From NCBI GenBank assembly GCA_031404155.1, contig JANNGZ010000056.1, positions 1 to 18,013 on the forward strand: a DNA stretch of 18,013 nt, read 5' to 3'. The notes beneath the pieces are model-generated. The model made no database searches, was not told where the DNA came from, and was given only the letters and a program-made list of their open reading frames with translations. The position numbers and the translations under genes were made by a program. Position 1 is the first letter of the stretch. Each line of letters starts with the position of its first letter. Positions 7,561 to 13,983 of the stretch are shown in pieces. Source of the DNA: JANNGZ01 sp031404155 (GTDB taxonomy: Bacteria > Pseudomonadota > Gammaproteobacteria > Burkholderiales > Burkholderiaceae_C).

Positions 7561-8490
7561 TCAAACCTTGCCGGCAGTGAAGACCGGCTTGATGCGCGGC
7601 AGGATTCGCTTGGGCACGTAGGGCACGTCGACCAGCACCGAGCCGACGACGGCCACATTCACCTCCTGCAGATGCTCGAGCATCTCGTGGAAGTCGGTCA
7701 TGCGGGTGTGGTTGGTGCGAGCCACCGCCAGCGCCGCACCGGCAAAGCGCGCGAGCAGCGTCGCGTCGGCACCCACGGTCAACGAGGGCGTGTCGATGAG
7801 CACCACCTCGAAGGTCGAGATGCTCTGGTCGATGATGCGGTCGATCGAGGCGCGGCCGAGCAGTTCTTCCGGGTTCGGCGGAATGGGCCCCGCCGGCAAG
7901 ATCGCCAGGCCCGGAATGCCGGTGACGAACTGCACCACCTTGTCCTTCATGCGCCCGACCAGCAGGTTCGACAGGCCGCCCTGGTTGTCGATCTTGAAGA
8001 GTTCGTGCTGGCGCGGGTTGCGCAGGTTGCCGTCGATCAGCAGGGTGCGCATGCGCGCCTGCGCGAAGGTGACCGCCAGGTTCGCCGCCATGTAGCTGCG
8101 GCCTTCGCCGCGCCGGGTGCCTGTGATTGCCAGCGCAGTGCGCGAGCCGCCCTGGCCGAACCAGCGCAGTTGCAGTTGGCTGCGCAAGGAGCGCATCTTC
8201 TCGCCTTCGACGCCAAACGGCCGGTAGGCCATGACCACCTCGTCGCTGACCGGCCGCGCCGGCCCCGACAAGTACGGGTAGTCGAACTGCAGGGAGAGAG
8301 CGAAGAGCACGTCCGCTTCACCGACCAGGCCGAGGGAAATCGCGGCCTCGCCGAAACGAAGCTCGTTCTGCTGCTGGTGCAGCAGGATACTTTCGACATC
8401 GTCCGCCGACAGGCGACCCGAGTCGACGAGGATGGTGCCGATCGTGCGATCGGCGCTGCGCGGGGTCGCGCCTGCAGAAACGGTCGCCAT
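7561..8490 (-). CDS. epsG: EpsG chain-length determinant BY-kinase-like ATPase with N-terminal MshEN-like domain
   Basis: The 309-residue cytoplasmic protein pairs with EpsF as the ATPase/kinase half of the chain-length regulator. Residues 15-68 hold two copies of a 24-residue MshEN-type motif: 16-39, with G18, LV21-22, G25 and Q39, and 45-68, beginning RFGEAAISLGL and ending Q68. They are separated by five residues (40-44), as in c-di-GMP-binding MshEN domains. The ATPase follows with Walker A GTRRGEGRS (124-132), Walker A' LLIDGNLR (150-157), PNPEELLG (205-212) and Walker B VVLIDTPS (229-236). The Walker A Lys is Arg and the second Walker A' Asp is Asn. The C-terminus lacks a tyrosine cluster, with only Tyr291. 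The start overlaps the epsF stop as TAATG. Confidence 0.88.
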   Translation of the reverse strand: MATVSAGATPRSADRTIGTILVDSGRLSADDVESILLHQQQNELRFGEAAISLGLVGEADVLFALSLQFDYPYLSGPARPVSDEVVMAYRPFGVEGEKMRSLRSQLQLRWFGQGGSRTALAITGTRRGEGRSYMAANLAVTFAQARMRTLLIDGNLRNPRQHELFKIDNQGGLSNLLVGRMKDKVVQFVTGIPGLAILPAGPIPPNPEELLGRASIDRIIDQSISTFEVVLIDTPSLTVGADATLLARFAGAALAVARTNHTRMTDFHEMLEHLQEVNVAVVGSVLVDVPYVPKRILPRIKPVFTAGKV

Positions 8491-9926
8491 TAGTTTTGTC
8501 CGTCGAGCGTGAGTCGGGGCACCGACACGCTCGCGGGAGCGCCCAGGACGAGCGGACCGCGGGGCCCGCGCGGTGCGCGCCAGCTTTCTCCCGGGCGCGG
8601 CGAAAGCACGCCCAGCAGCGGCACACCCGCGGCGGTGAACATGTCCGACTCGCTGCGAACGCGTCGGTCGAGCAATTCCCAGCCAACCGCCGAGGCCAGG
8701 CCAAGCAGCAGGCCAAAGATCGCCGCCGTGACCACGTACTTCGGCACATTCGGCTTGGAATGCATGATCGGCTCCAGCGCCGGGCTGAGCACCCGGGCCG
8801 CCGCCTGGCTGGATTGGCTCTCCAGCGACAACTGGCTGCGCCGCTGCGCAACCGCCTCGAAGGCACGCTGGGCCGTGTCGACGTCCTTCTGAAGGATGGA
8901 CATCTCATCACGCTGCGCGCGCAAACCCAGGATCACGCGCTTCTGGGTCTCGGCCATCGCCGCGAGTTCGCCGATCTTCTGCCCTGCAACCCGGTTGACC
9001 GTTGCGGTCGCGCCAGAGACGCGGCGCATTTCGGCGGCAAGCTGCTGCTTCAGCACCGCGATGCGTGTGTCCAGTTCGATGCGCTGCGGGTGACTGGTGC
9101 CGACGACCGAGCTGATTTCGCTCAGGCGTGCTTCAGCGCGCGCGAGCTCGGACTTCAGGCCCTGCACCACACCGCTTTGCTGCACGTCCGGCGAAGTCTC
9201 GGTGCCGGTGTTGCGGCTGCGGCTGGCGGTGTCGGCCATCTCTGCCTGCGCCGCGGTCAACTGAGTCATCGTGGCGGTAAGCCGAGCGGTTTCCAGGTCG
9301 ACGCGCTCATCCGTAGCCACGATTCGGTTCTTCTGCTGGTAGGCCGACAGCTTGGCCTGTGCCGCTTCGTATTCGGCCCTCAGTCCCTTGATCCGGTCGT
9401 CGAAAAAGCTGTTGGATTGCCGCGCCGGCTCGACCCGCAACTCGACGCTCAGGTCGATATAGGTCTGCGCGAAGGCGTTGGCGACGCTGGCGGTGAACTT
9501 GGGGTCCTGGCCGGTGAACTTGATGCTCATCAGGTTGCTGCCGCGCACCGGCTCGACCTCAAGGCCCTTTTGAAGCAGGCCGCCGAAGTAGGCCTCCAGG
9601 GGAATGCGCCCTTGCGTGGCTTCCTGCCAAGTCTTCAGCACCTCCGGGTGCTTGCCCAGGTCCAGCGCGCGCACGACCCGGTCGGCAACACGGTCGCTAC
9701 GGATCATTTCGATCTGCGTGGCGATATAGCCCGGGCTCGCCAACGTCGGCATCAGCGTGGCCAGCAGGGGGTCGACTCGCGTGTCGAGCAACACGGTCGT
9801 CTCCGCCGTGTATTGCTTGGGCATGTAGACCGCGAAAGCCCACCCGGCACCCAGCACCAGGCTGAACATCAGGATCACCAGCCACCAGCGCAGCCGCAGC
9901 ACCATCAATAGTTGTCGAATGCTCAT
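8490..9926 (-). CDS. epsF: EpsF polysaccharide co-polymerase (Wzz-type chain-length determinant)
   Basis: The 478-residue inner-membrane protein has the polysaccharide co-polymerase layout. A first membrane segment lies at about 15-34, followed by a long periplasmic coiled-coil-rich region (about 35-395) and a second membrane segment at about 396-415. A short cytoplasmic tail ends the protein. Diagnostic elements are the Wzz-domain start MPKQYTAETTVLLD (35-48), GTSHPQ (276-281) and the Pro-rich KPNVPK (391-396) just before the second membrane helix. It would set glycan chain length and contact EpsG through its cytoplasmic ends and EpsE through the periplasmic helices. No kinase domain is fused; that function is in epsG. 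It starts seven bases after the epsE stop and overlaps epsG by one base. Confidence 0.92.
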   Translation of the reverse strand: MSIRQLLMVLRLRWWLVILMFSLVLGAGWAFAVYMPKQYTAETTVLLDTRVDPLLATLMPTLASPGYIATQIEMIRSDRVADRVVRALDLGKHPEVLKTWQEATQGRIPLEAYFGGLLQKGLEVEPVRGSNLMSIKFTGQDPKFTASVANAFAQTYIDLSVELRVEPARQSNSFFDDRIKGLRAEYEAAQAKLSAYQQKNRIVATDERVDLETARLTATMTQLTAAQAEMADTASRSRNTGTETSPDVQQSGVVQGLKSELARAEARLSEISSVVGTSHPQRIELDTRIAVLKQQLAAEMRRVSGATATVNRVAGQKIGELAAMAETQKRVILGLRAQRDEMSILQKDVDTAQRAFEAVAQRRSQLSLESQSSQAAARVLSPALEPIMHSKPNVPKYVVTAAIFGLLLGLASAVGWELLDRRVRSESDMFTAAGVPLLGVLSPRPGESWRAPRGPRGPLVLGAPASVSVPRLTLDGQN

Positions 9927-9933
9927 ATCAGTC

Positions 9934-10800
9934 TCAGAAGATCGATTCGCGGATCTGCACGATGTCGTCCGGCTTCAGGTGCTCAGTCATCGGCACTTCG
10001 ATGATGCGCACCTGGCCGTTGGCGTCACGCCGATGCACGCGCAGGCCGCGGATCGTGCCTCGGGGTGTCAGGCCGCCGCCGGCCGCCAGCGCCTGCATCA
10101 CGTTCATGCCGCGTTCGAGCCGGATCTGGCCGGGGCGCACCACTTCACCGTAGACGTAGATCGTGGGCGCACGGTCGACGAAGACGGTGTCGCCGTTTTG
10201 CAGCACCAGGTTGTCGCTCAGGCGGCTGGCGGCAAACGCCGCCGCCATTTCGATCTCGGTGCGAAAGGGCTGACCGTTGCGGGTGCCGGTGACGACCACC
10301 GAGTCGGAGCCGGTCGGCGCGATGCCGCCTGCGGTCGCGAGCATTTCAGTCAGTCGCACCTCGCCGGTTTCCAGCGGGTAGCGCCCCGGCCGCCCGACCT
10401 GGCCCAGCACCGAAACCTGGTTGCCGCGCACCGTGACCACCAGCACCGAAACCTGGGGCTGCTTGATGAAGTTGCCGGTGCGCAGGCCATCCGCAAGGCG
10501 CTTCTCCGCCAAGGGCACGGTCATGCCTCCGAGGTTCACGCTGCCGAGCAGCGGGTAGGAGATCACGCCGGCATCGTTGAGCCGGGTCTCCAGCGAAAGT
10601 TCGGGGCTCTGAAACACCGAGATCCGGATCACGTCGCCCGCGGCCAGCCGGTATTGCGCAGTCACCTGCGGCCCCGCCGACGGCGCGGCGGCCGGCTGTT
10701 GGGCCAAGGCGGGGCTTGCCAGCCCGAAGCCGGCGAGCAAGAGAACGACGCCACACAGGCCACCAAAGAGCCAGCGGGTGTTGATCCACGAAGTCTTCAT
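9934..10800 (-). CDS. epsE: EpsE polysaccharide export protein (OPX family)
   Basis: The 288-residue protein has a Sec signal peptide with a likely cleavage ASPALA|QQ after residue 33. It then has a polysaccharide-export domain (about 50-122, containing YRLAAGDVIRISVFQSPELS) and two SLBB folds (about 127-207, with VLGQVGRPGRYPL, and 213-284, with IYVYGEVVRPGQI). No lipobox Cys follows the signal peptide, since Cys16 is inside the hydrophobic core. The protein ends right after the second SLBB domain without the C-terminal outer-membrane helix of Wza. It therefore probably forms a periplasmic export ring that needs a separate outer-membrane barrel. The start ATG overlaps the epsD TGA as ATGA, so the two are translationally coupled. 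Confidence 0.92.
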   Translation of the reverse strand: MKTSWINTRWLFGGLCGVVLLLAGFGLASPALAQQPAAAPSAGPQVTAQYRLAAGDVIRISVFQSPELSLETRLNDAGVISYPLLGSVNLGGMTVPLAEKRLADGLRTGNFIKQPQVSVLVVTVRGNQVSVLGQVGRPGRYPLETGEVRLTEMLATAGGIAPTGSDSVVVTGTRNGQPFRTEIEMAAAFAASRLSDNLVLQNGDTVFVDRAPTIYVYGEVVRPGQIRLERGMNVMQALAAGGGLTPRGTIRGLRVHRRDANGQVRIIEVPMTEHLKPDDIVQIRESIF

Positions 10801-11843
10801 TTCAGTCCCAGTCCTTTGTTGATGGTGGACGAGTCAAGCGGGCCCGCCGACGAAGCGGGGGTCGACGACGGCGGCAACACCGCCGGCGCAGCAGGTTCCG
10901 GCGCCATGATGGCCGGCGTCACGGCCACTGGTGTCAATGCGGGGCTGGCCGCCGAGGCAGAGGCGGCAGCGGAGGCCGAAGCGGCCTCGGCAAACTTGCC
11001 AGCGTACTGAACGCTGGCCGCCTTGCGGCGGTTGATCACGTCCTCTTCGACCCGCTTGCGCTTGCGTTCGTTGATCAGGAACTGTTCGATCGCCGGCTGC
11101 GCCTGCCGCAACTCGGCCGGCTGGGGCCGCGACGCCAGCACCGTGACCACCATCGCGCCGGTCGGCGTTGCATTGAGCAGCGACTGTCCGTCCTTCAAAC
11201 TGGCGATCGCGCTCAGGCCCGCCAGCGGCAGCTGCTCGGCGGAACGAACCGCCTGGTTGCCGCTGAACTTGACGTTGCTCTGCTTCAGGTACTCGACAAA
11301 TTCGTTCATCGACTTGGCATTCGACAGGCGCGCGCGCATCTCCTTGAGCTGGTCCGCGCCGGCCTCGATGGACATCTCCTGCAGGTTGTAGACACGGCGT
11401 TCCTTGAACAGGGCCGGGTTGGCGTCGTAGTACTGCTTGACTTCCTCGGCCGAGGGTTTGGCCACGTTCTCTCCCACTCTCTCGTAGTAGGAGCGGGCCA
11501 GCAGTTCGCGTCGATGGGCGTCAAGTTGCTGCAACACCTTCGGGTCGCGGTCGAGTTTCAACTCCAGCGCCTGCTGCACCGCGAGTTCCTGGTCGATCAG
11601 CTTGTCCAGGATCTGGCGGCTGACCGCATCCACCCGCTCCGGCTTCAGGTTGCGCTGCTGCTGCAGGAAGTAGTTGATCTGGTGAACCGTGATCTCCTCC
11701 TTGTTCACCCGTGCCGCGGTCTGGGTTGCGGGCTTGTCCTTTTTGTCGCCACAGCCGTGAAGCAGCACCAAGGCGGCCAGCGACACCAGCAGCAGGCTCA
11801 GGCGCGGCGTGACGGGCGGCTGCGCGGCCGGGTCCCGGTTCAT
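10797..11843 (-). CDS. epsD: EpsD family SurA/parvulin-like lipoprotein
   Basis: The 348-residue protein begins with a lipoprotein signal peptide (hydrophobic core 15-28, then LHGC with lipidated Cys31). The residue after Cys is Gly, which favours outer-membrane sorting. A SurA-N-like helical region (about 45-145) precedes a parvulin-like segment (about 150-240), matching the EpsD peptidyl-prolyl isomerase family. The parvulin segment lacks the usual His of the HIL and GxH elements, so it is more likely a chaperone than an active isomerase. A low-complexity Ala/Ser/Pro tail (about 285-340) ends the protein. The start at 11843 puts the signal peptide at the N-terminus and has AAGGA eleven bases upstream. 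An ATG at 11933 with GGGAG would add 30 residues and is discussed separately. It is the first gene of the EPS cluster. Confidence 0.85.
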   Translation of the reverse strand: MNRDPAAQPPVTPRLSLLLVSLAALVLLHGCGDKKDKPATQTAARVNKEEITVHQINYFLQQQRNLKPERVDAVSRQILDKLIDQELAVQQALELKLDRDPKVLQQLDAHRRELLARSYYERVGENVAKPSAEEVKQYYDANPALFKERRVYNLQEMSIEAGADQLKEMRARLSNAKSMNEFVEYLKQSNVKFSGNQAVRSAEQLPLAGLSAIASLKDGQSLLNATPTGAMVVTVLASRPQPAELRQAQPAIEQFLINERKRKRVEEDVINRRKAASVQYAGKFAEAASASAAASASAASPALTPVAVTPAIMAPEPAAPAVLPPSSTPASSAGPLDSSTINKGLGLK

Positions 11844-11912
11844 GCTGATCGATGTCCTTCGGTAGTCCACTGTCCGATCCTTTTTTGGCCCGCCGGCCGC
11901 TGAGGCCGCAGC

Positions 11913-11942
11913 CTTAAATTTTCCACCAAACATTAGGGTCAC
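11913..11942 (-). promoter_or_regulatory. Candidate sigma-70-like promoter for the eps cluster
   Basis: On the minus strand GTGACC (11937-11942) and TTTAAG (11913-11918) are separated by 18 bases. Each matches four of six bases of the -35 and -10 consensus, and the -10 lies in the only A/T-rich stretch of the intergenic region. Transcription would begin near 11905, leaving a leader of about 60 bases before the ATG at 11843 and excluding the ATG at 11933. This is a visual match only. Confidence 0.3.
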
Positions 11943-11969
11943 TCCCGATGCCAGTTCCCTCTGGGAGTG
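11940..11969. repeat. Perfect 7-bp dyad overlapping the eps promoter candidate and a possible RBS
   Basis: CACTCCC (11940-11946) and GGGAGTG (11963-11969) are perfect inverted repeats with a 16-base spacer. Read on the minus strand, the promoter-proximal arm contains the GGGAG that sits eight bases before the ATG at 11933. The dyad also overlaps the -35 candidate. It could be an operator for a dimeric regulator or a leader hairpin that hides the ribosome-binding site. Confidence 0.45.
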
Positions 11970-12176
11970 TAGTGGCTGCACCATCGCCCCACGGCCCCCC
12001 AACGGAGGGGATCACGAGGCCGCTTCACAGGGGATCGTGAAGTAACCCACGGCGCACCACCCGGGGCATCGGGCCGGATGCCCAAGTCCCGCATCAGCAG
12101 ACCGCCATCCCGGCGCCGGGTTCCTCAAAGCTGCCGGCGTCGCCACGGAGTACTCGTCCGTCTGCGGCAGCGGCTA

Positions 12177-12195
12177 CGGCCCGAGGCCGGGGCCG
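12177..12195 (-). terminator. GC-rich hairpin after ubiE (weak terminator candidate)
   Basis: CGGCCC (12177-12182) and GGGCCG (12190-12195) form a six-base stem with a seven-base loop, eleven bases past the ubiE stop. There is no U-tract on the minus-strand transcript, so intrinsic termination would be inefficient. It is the best-placed hairpin for ending ubiE transcription, but rho-dependent termination is equally possible. Confidence 0.3.
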
Positions 12196-12205
12196 GGCAG
12201 CGCCG

Positions 12206-12937
12206 CTAGCAGCGGATCCCGGCGTGGACCGCGACCACCCCGCCGGTGAGGTTGTGCACATCGACATGCCCGAAGCCGGCGGCTTTCATCAGCGCCTTCA
12301 ACGTGGCCTGGTCGGGATGCATGCGGATCGACTCGGCCAGGTAACGGTAGCTCTCACCATCGCCGGCAACCCATTGGCCCAGGCGCGGCAGGATGTTGAA
12401 GGAGTACCAGTCGTAGGGCTTGCGCAGCGGCTGGGCGACCGTCGAAAACTCAAGCACAACGAGGCGCCCGCCCGGCTTGAGCACCCGCGCCATATCGGTC
12501 AGGGCGCGCTCCTTGTGGGTCATGTTGCGCAGGCCGAACGCAACGCTGACACGGTCGAAGCTGGCGTCAGCGAAGGGCAGCGCCTCAGCGTCGCACACCG
12601 CCGTCGGCAGCAGCAAACCCTCGTCGATCAGGCGGTCGCGCCCGGCGTTGAGCATCTTGAGGTTGATGTCAGTGTGCACCACGCAGCCCTTGGCGCCGAC
12701 GCGGCGGGCAAACGCGCGCGCCAGGTCGCCGGTGCCGCCGGCGATGTCGAGCACCCGGTGCCCTTCGCGCACATCGGCCACCGCCACCGCGTAGGCCTTC
12801 CACGCCCGGTGCAGGCCGAGCGACATCAGGTCGTTCATCAGGTCGTATTTCGACGCCACCGAGTCGAACACGCCGCGCACCCGACCCGACTTCTCCGTCT
12901 CGTCGACGGTTTTGAAGCCGAAATGCGTCTGCGTCAT
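12206..12937 (-). CDS. ubiE: Ubiquinone/menaquinone biosynthesis C-methyltransferase UbiE
   Basis: The 243-residue SAM-dependent C-methyltransferase acts on the benzoquinol ring in ubiquinone synthesis, and on demethylmenaquinol where menaquinone is made. The UbiE signatures are clear: FDSVASKYDLMNDLMSLGLH (about 24-43), SAM motif I VLDIAGGTGDLA (62-73), HTDINLKML (88-96), the acidic CDAEALPF (115-122) and the second signature RVLKPGGRLVVLEFS (151-165). The length matches the family. It starts seven bases after the DUF971 stop, so the two are probably co-transcribed. In many proteobacteria ubiJ and ubiB follow ubiE; here the EPS cluster follows instead. Confidence 0.95.
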   Translation of the reverse strand: MTQTHFGFKTVDETEKSGRVRGVFDSVASKYDLMNDLMSLGLHRAWKAYAVAVADVREGHRVLDIAGGTGDLARAFARRVGAKGCVVHTDINLKMLNAGRDRLIDEGLLLPTAVCDAEALPFADASFDRVSVAFGLRNMTHKERALTDMARVLKPGGRLVVLEFSTVAQPLRKPYDWYSFNILPRLGQWVAGDGESYRYLAESIRMHPDQATLKALMKAAGFGHVDVHNLTGGVVAVHAGIRC

Positions 12938-12944
12938 TGGCGGC

Positions 12945-13346
12945 CTAGTGGTGGTGGCCGCAAGACGAGCCGCTGCCCGCCGCCGCCATCGGCGCGTCTC
13001 GGTTCATGCCGGCCGCGGCGAGCTTGGCCTCGTATTCGCGCCAGAGTTCGGCCTCGTTCGCGCCGAGGTGGTACAGGTAATCCCAGGAGAAGATGCCCGA
13101 CTCGTGCCCGTCGTCGAAGGTCGGCTGCACCGCGTAGTGGCCCACCGGCTCCAGGCCCACGATGCCGACCTGGCGTTTGCCGGTCTGCAGGGTTTCCTGC
13201 CCGGGTCCATGCCCCTGCACTTCGGCCGAGGGCGAGTACACCCGCAGCAGTTCGAAAGGCAAGTGGAACTCGCGACCGTCGTCGTAATGCACTTCGAGCT
13301 GGCGCGACTGCTGGTGCAGGGTCAACGCAGTGGGGCGGGCGGTCAT
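12945..13346 (-). CDS. DUF971 (gamma-butyrobetaine hydroxylase N-terminal-like) protein
   Basis: The 133-residue protein matches the DUF971/GBBH-like N-terminal domain family (PF06155). It has VHYDDGREFHLPFELLRVYS (about 19-38), EVQGHGPGQ (42-50) and a late FDDGHESGIFSWDYLY (77-92). In the eukaryotic enzyme this domain binds zinc; bacterial stand-alone members have no firmly known role but are often encoded beside ubiE. The tail ends SCGHHH, a possible metal-binding cluster. The ATG at 13346 is chosen because TGAGGATT gives a GAGG about seven bases upstream; the longer open frame to 13403 has no such support. It is the first gene of the DUF971-ubiE unit and is divergent from the acetyltransferase gene. 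Confidence 0.87.
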   Translation of the reverse strand: MTARPTALTLHQQSRQLEVHYDDGREFHLPFELLRVYSPSAEVQGHGPGQETLQTGKRQVGIVGLEPVGHYAVQPTFDDGHESGIFSWDYLYHLGANEAELWREYEAKLAAAGMNRDAPMAAAGSGSSCGHHH

Positions 13347-13445
13347 GGCAATCCTCAGGTGGTCGCGGCCGCAGTGTATCGAAGCGGCAAAGCCACTCAT
13401 CACAAAAGACCGGCCAACAAAACTGCCGCTACATTCGCTCCCGCG

Positions 13446-13958
13446 ATGACAAGCCCAAACCCGATCTCCGCCAGCGAGCCCGACTGGTCCCGCGAAGCCA
13501 AACCGCTCACGGCCTGGTTACCGTCGCGCTCGCTCCTGGCCTCGATCCGGGCCTACCAGCACCATGCCGCGCGCCGCGGCCCGGGGCACGCGCTGTTGAT
13601 GCGTTGCGCGGTGCTGCGCCACCGTTTCTGGCAGGTGGTCACCGGCGCCGACATTCCGCTGAACTCGCGCATCGGCGGCGGCCTGCTGCTGCCGCATCCC
13701 AACGGCGTGGTGATCCACCCCGAGGCGACGATCGGCCCGAACTGCTTGCTTTTCCAGCAGGTCACGCTGGGAGCGGTAGACCATCGCGCGCCCACGATCG
13801 GCGGCCATGTCGACATCGGTGCCGGCGCCAAAGTGCTCGGCCCGGTGCGCATCGGCAACCATGTGCGCATTGGCGCCAACGCGGTGGTGCTGATCGACCT
13901 GCCAGACGGCGCGGTGGCGGTGGGCATTCCGGCGCGCATCGTCAACGGCCCGGCCTGA
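13446..13958 (+). CDS. Serine O-acetyltransferase-like left-handed beta-helix acetyltransferase
   Basis: The 170-residue protein has a helical N-terminus (about 20-65) and then hexapeptide repeats typical of CysE-like acetyltransferases (about 72-150). Asp69 and His84 lie 15 residues apart, the same spacing as the Asp143/His158 dyad of E. coli CysE. FQQVTLGA (103-110) and GAGAKVLGPVRIG (125-137) match the SAT core, and GIPARIV (160-166) the C-terminal element. It lacks most of the long N-terminal domain of CysE, and the GGDRHP loop is shortened to DHRAP. It may therefore acetylate serine or another hydroxyl compound, for example a sugar. The 99-base divergent region before it has no clear Shine-Dalgarno site, and a TACATT ten bases before the ATG could give a nearly leaderless message. 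It converges on the oxidase gene with a 25-base gap. Confidence 0.83.
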   Translation: MTSPNPISASEPDWSREAKPLTAWLPSRSLLASIRAYQHHAARRGPGHALLMRCAVLRHRFWQVVTGADIPLNSRIGGGLLLPHPNGVVIHPEATIGPNCLLFQQVTLGAVDHRAPTIGGHVDIGAGAKVLGPVRIGNHVRIGANAVVLIDLPDGAVAVGIPARIVNGPA

Positions 13959-13983
13959 GCGCCCGACCGCCGACGCTGGAGTC

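Larger units (their letters stand above)
11844..12205. other. Intergenic region between ubiE and epsD, rich in inverted repeats
   Basis: These 362 bases contain no convincing gene apart from a possible 30-codon N-terminal extension of epsD (11844-11933). They hold a promoter candidate (11913-11942), a dyad at 11940-11969 and a series of hairpins. One has arms 12023-12028 and 12037-12042 (CTTCAC/GTGAAG) and one has arms 12064-12070 and 12077-12083 (GGGCATC/GATGCCC). A composite one has outer arms 12131-12136/12165-12170 and inner arms 12145-12149/12157-12161. A GC-rich hairpin lies just past the ubiE stop. It is the natural place for a ubiE terminator and for control of the EPS cluster. Confidence 0.7.

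Noticed and set aside
11881..11886. T6 run beside a GC-rich palindrome as an intrinsic terminator
   Set aside because: On the plus strand the T run precedes the palindrome and on the minus strand it reads as A6, so neither direction gives hairpin-then-U geometry.
12121..12170. Possible c-di-GMP (GEMM) riboswitch because of an AAAGC element near a hairpin
   Set aside because: Only the short AAAGC string matches. It is on the plus strand, opposite to the eps transcript, and the conserved GEMM tetraloop and receptor were not found.
11844..12205. Sigma-54 (-24/-12) promoter for the eps cluster
   Set aside because: TGGC elements occur (for example in TGGCATC near 11950), but none is followed by TTGC at the required spacing.
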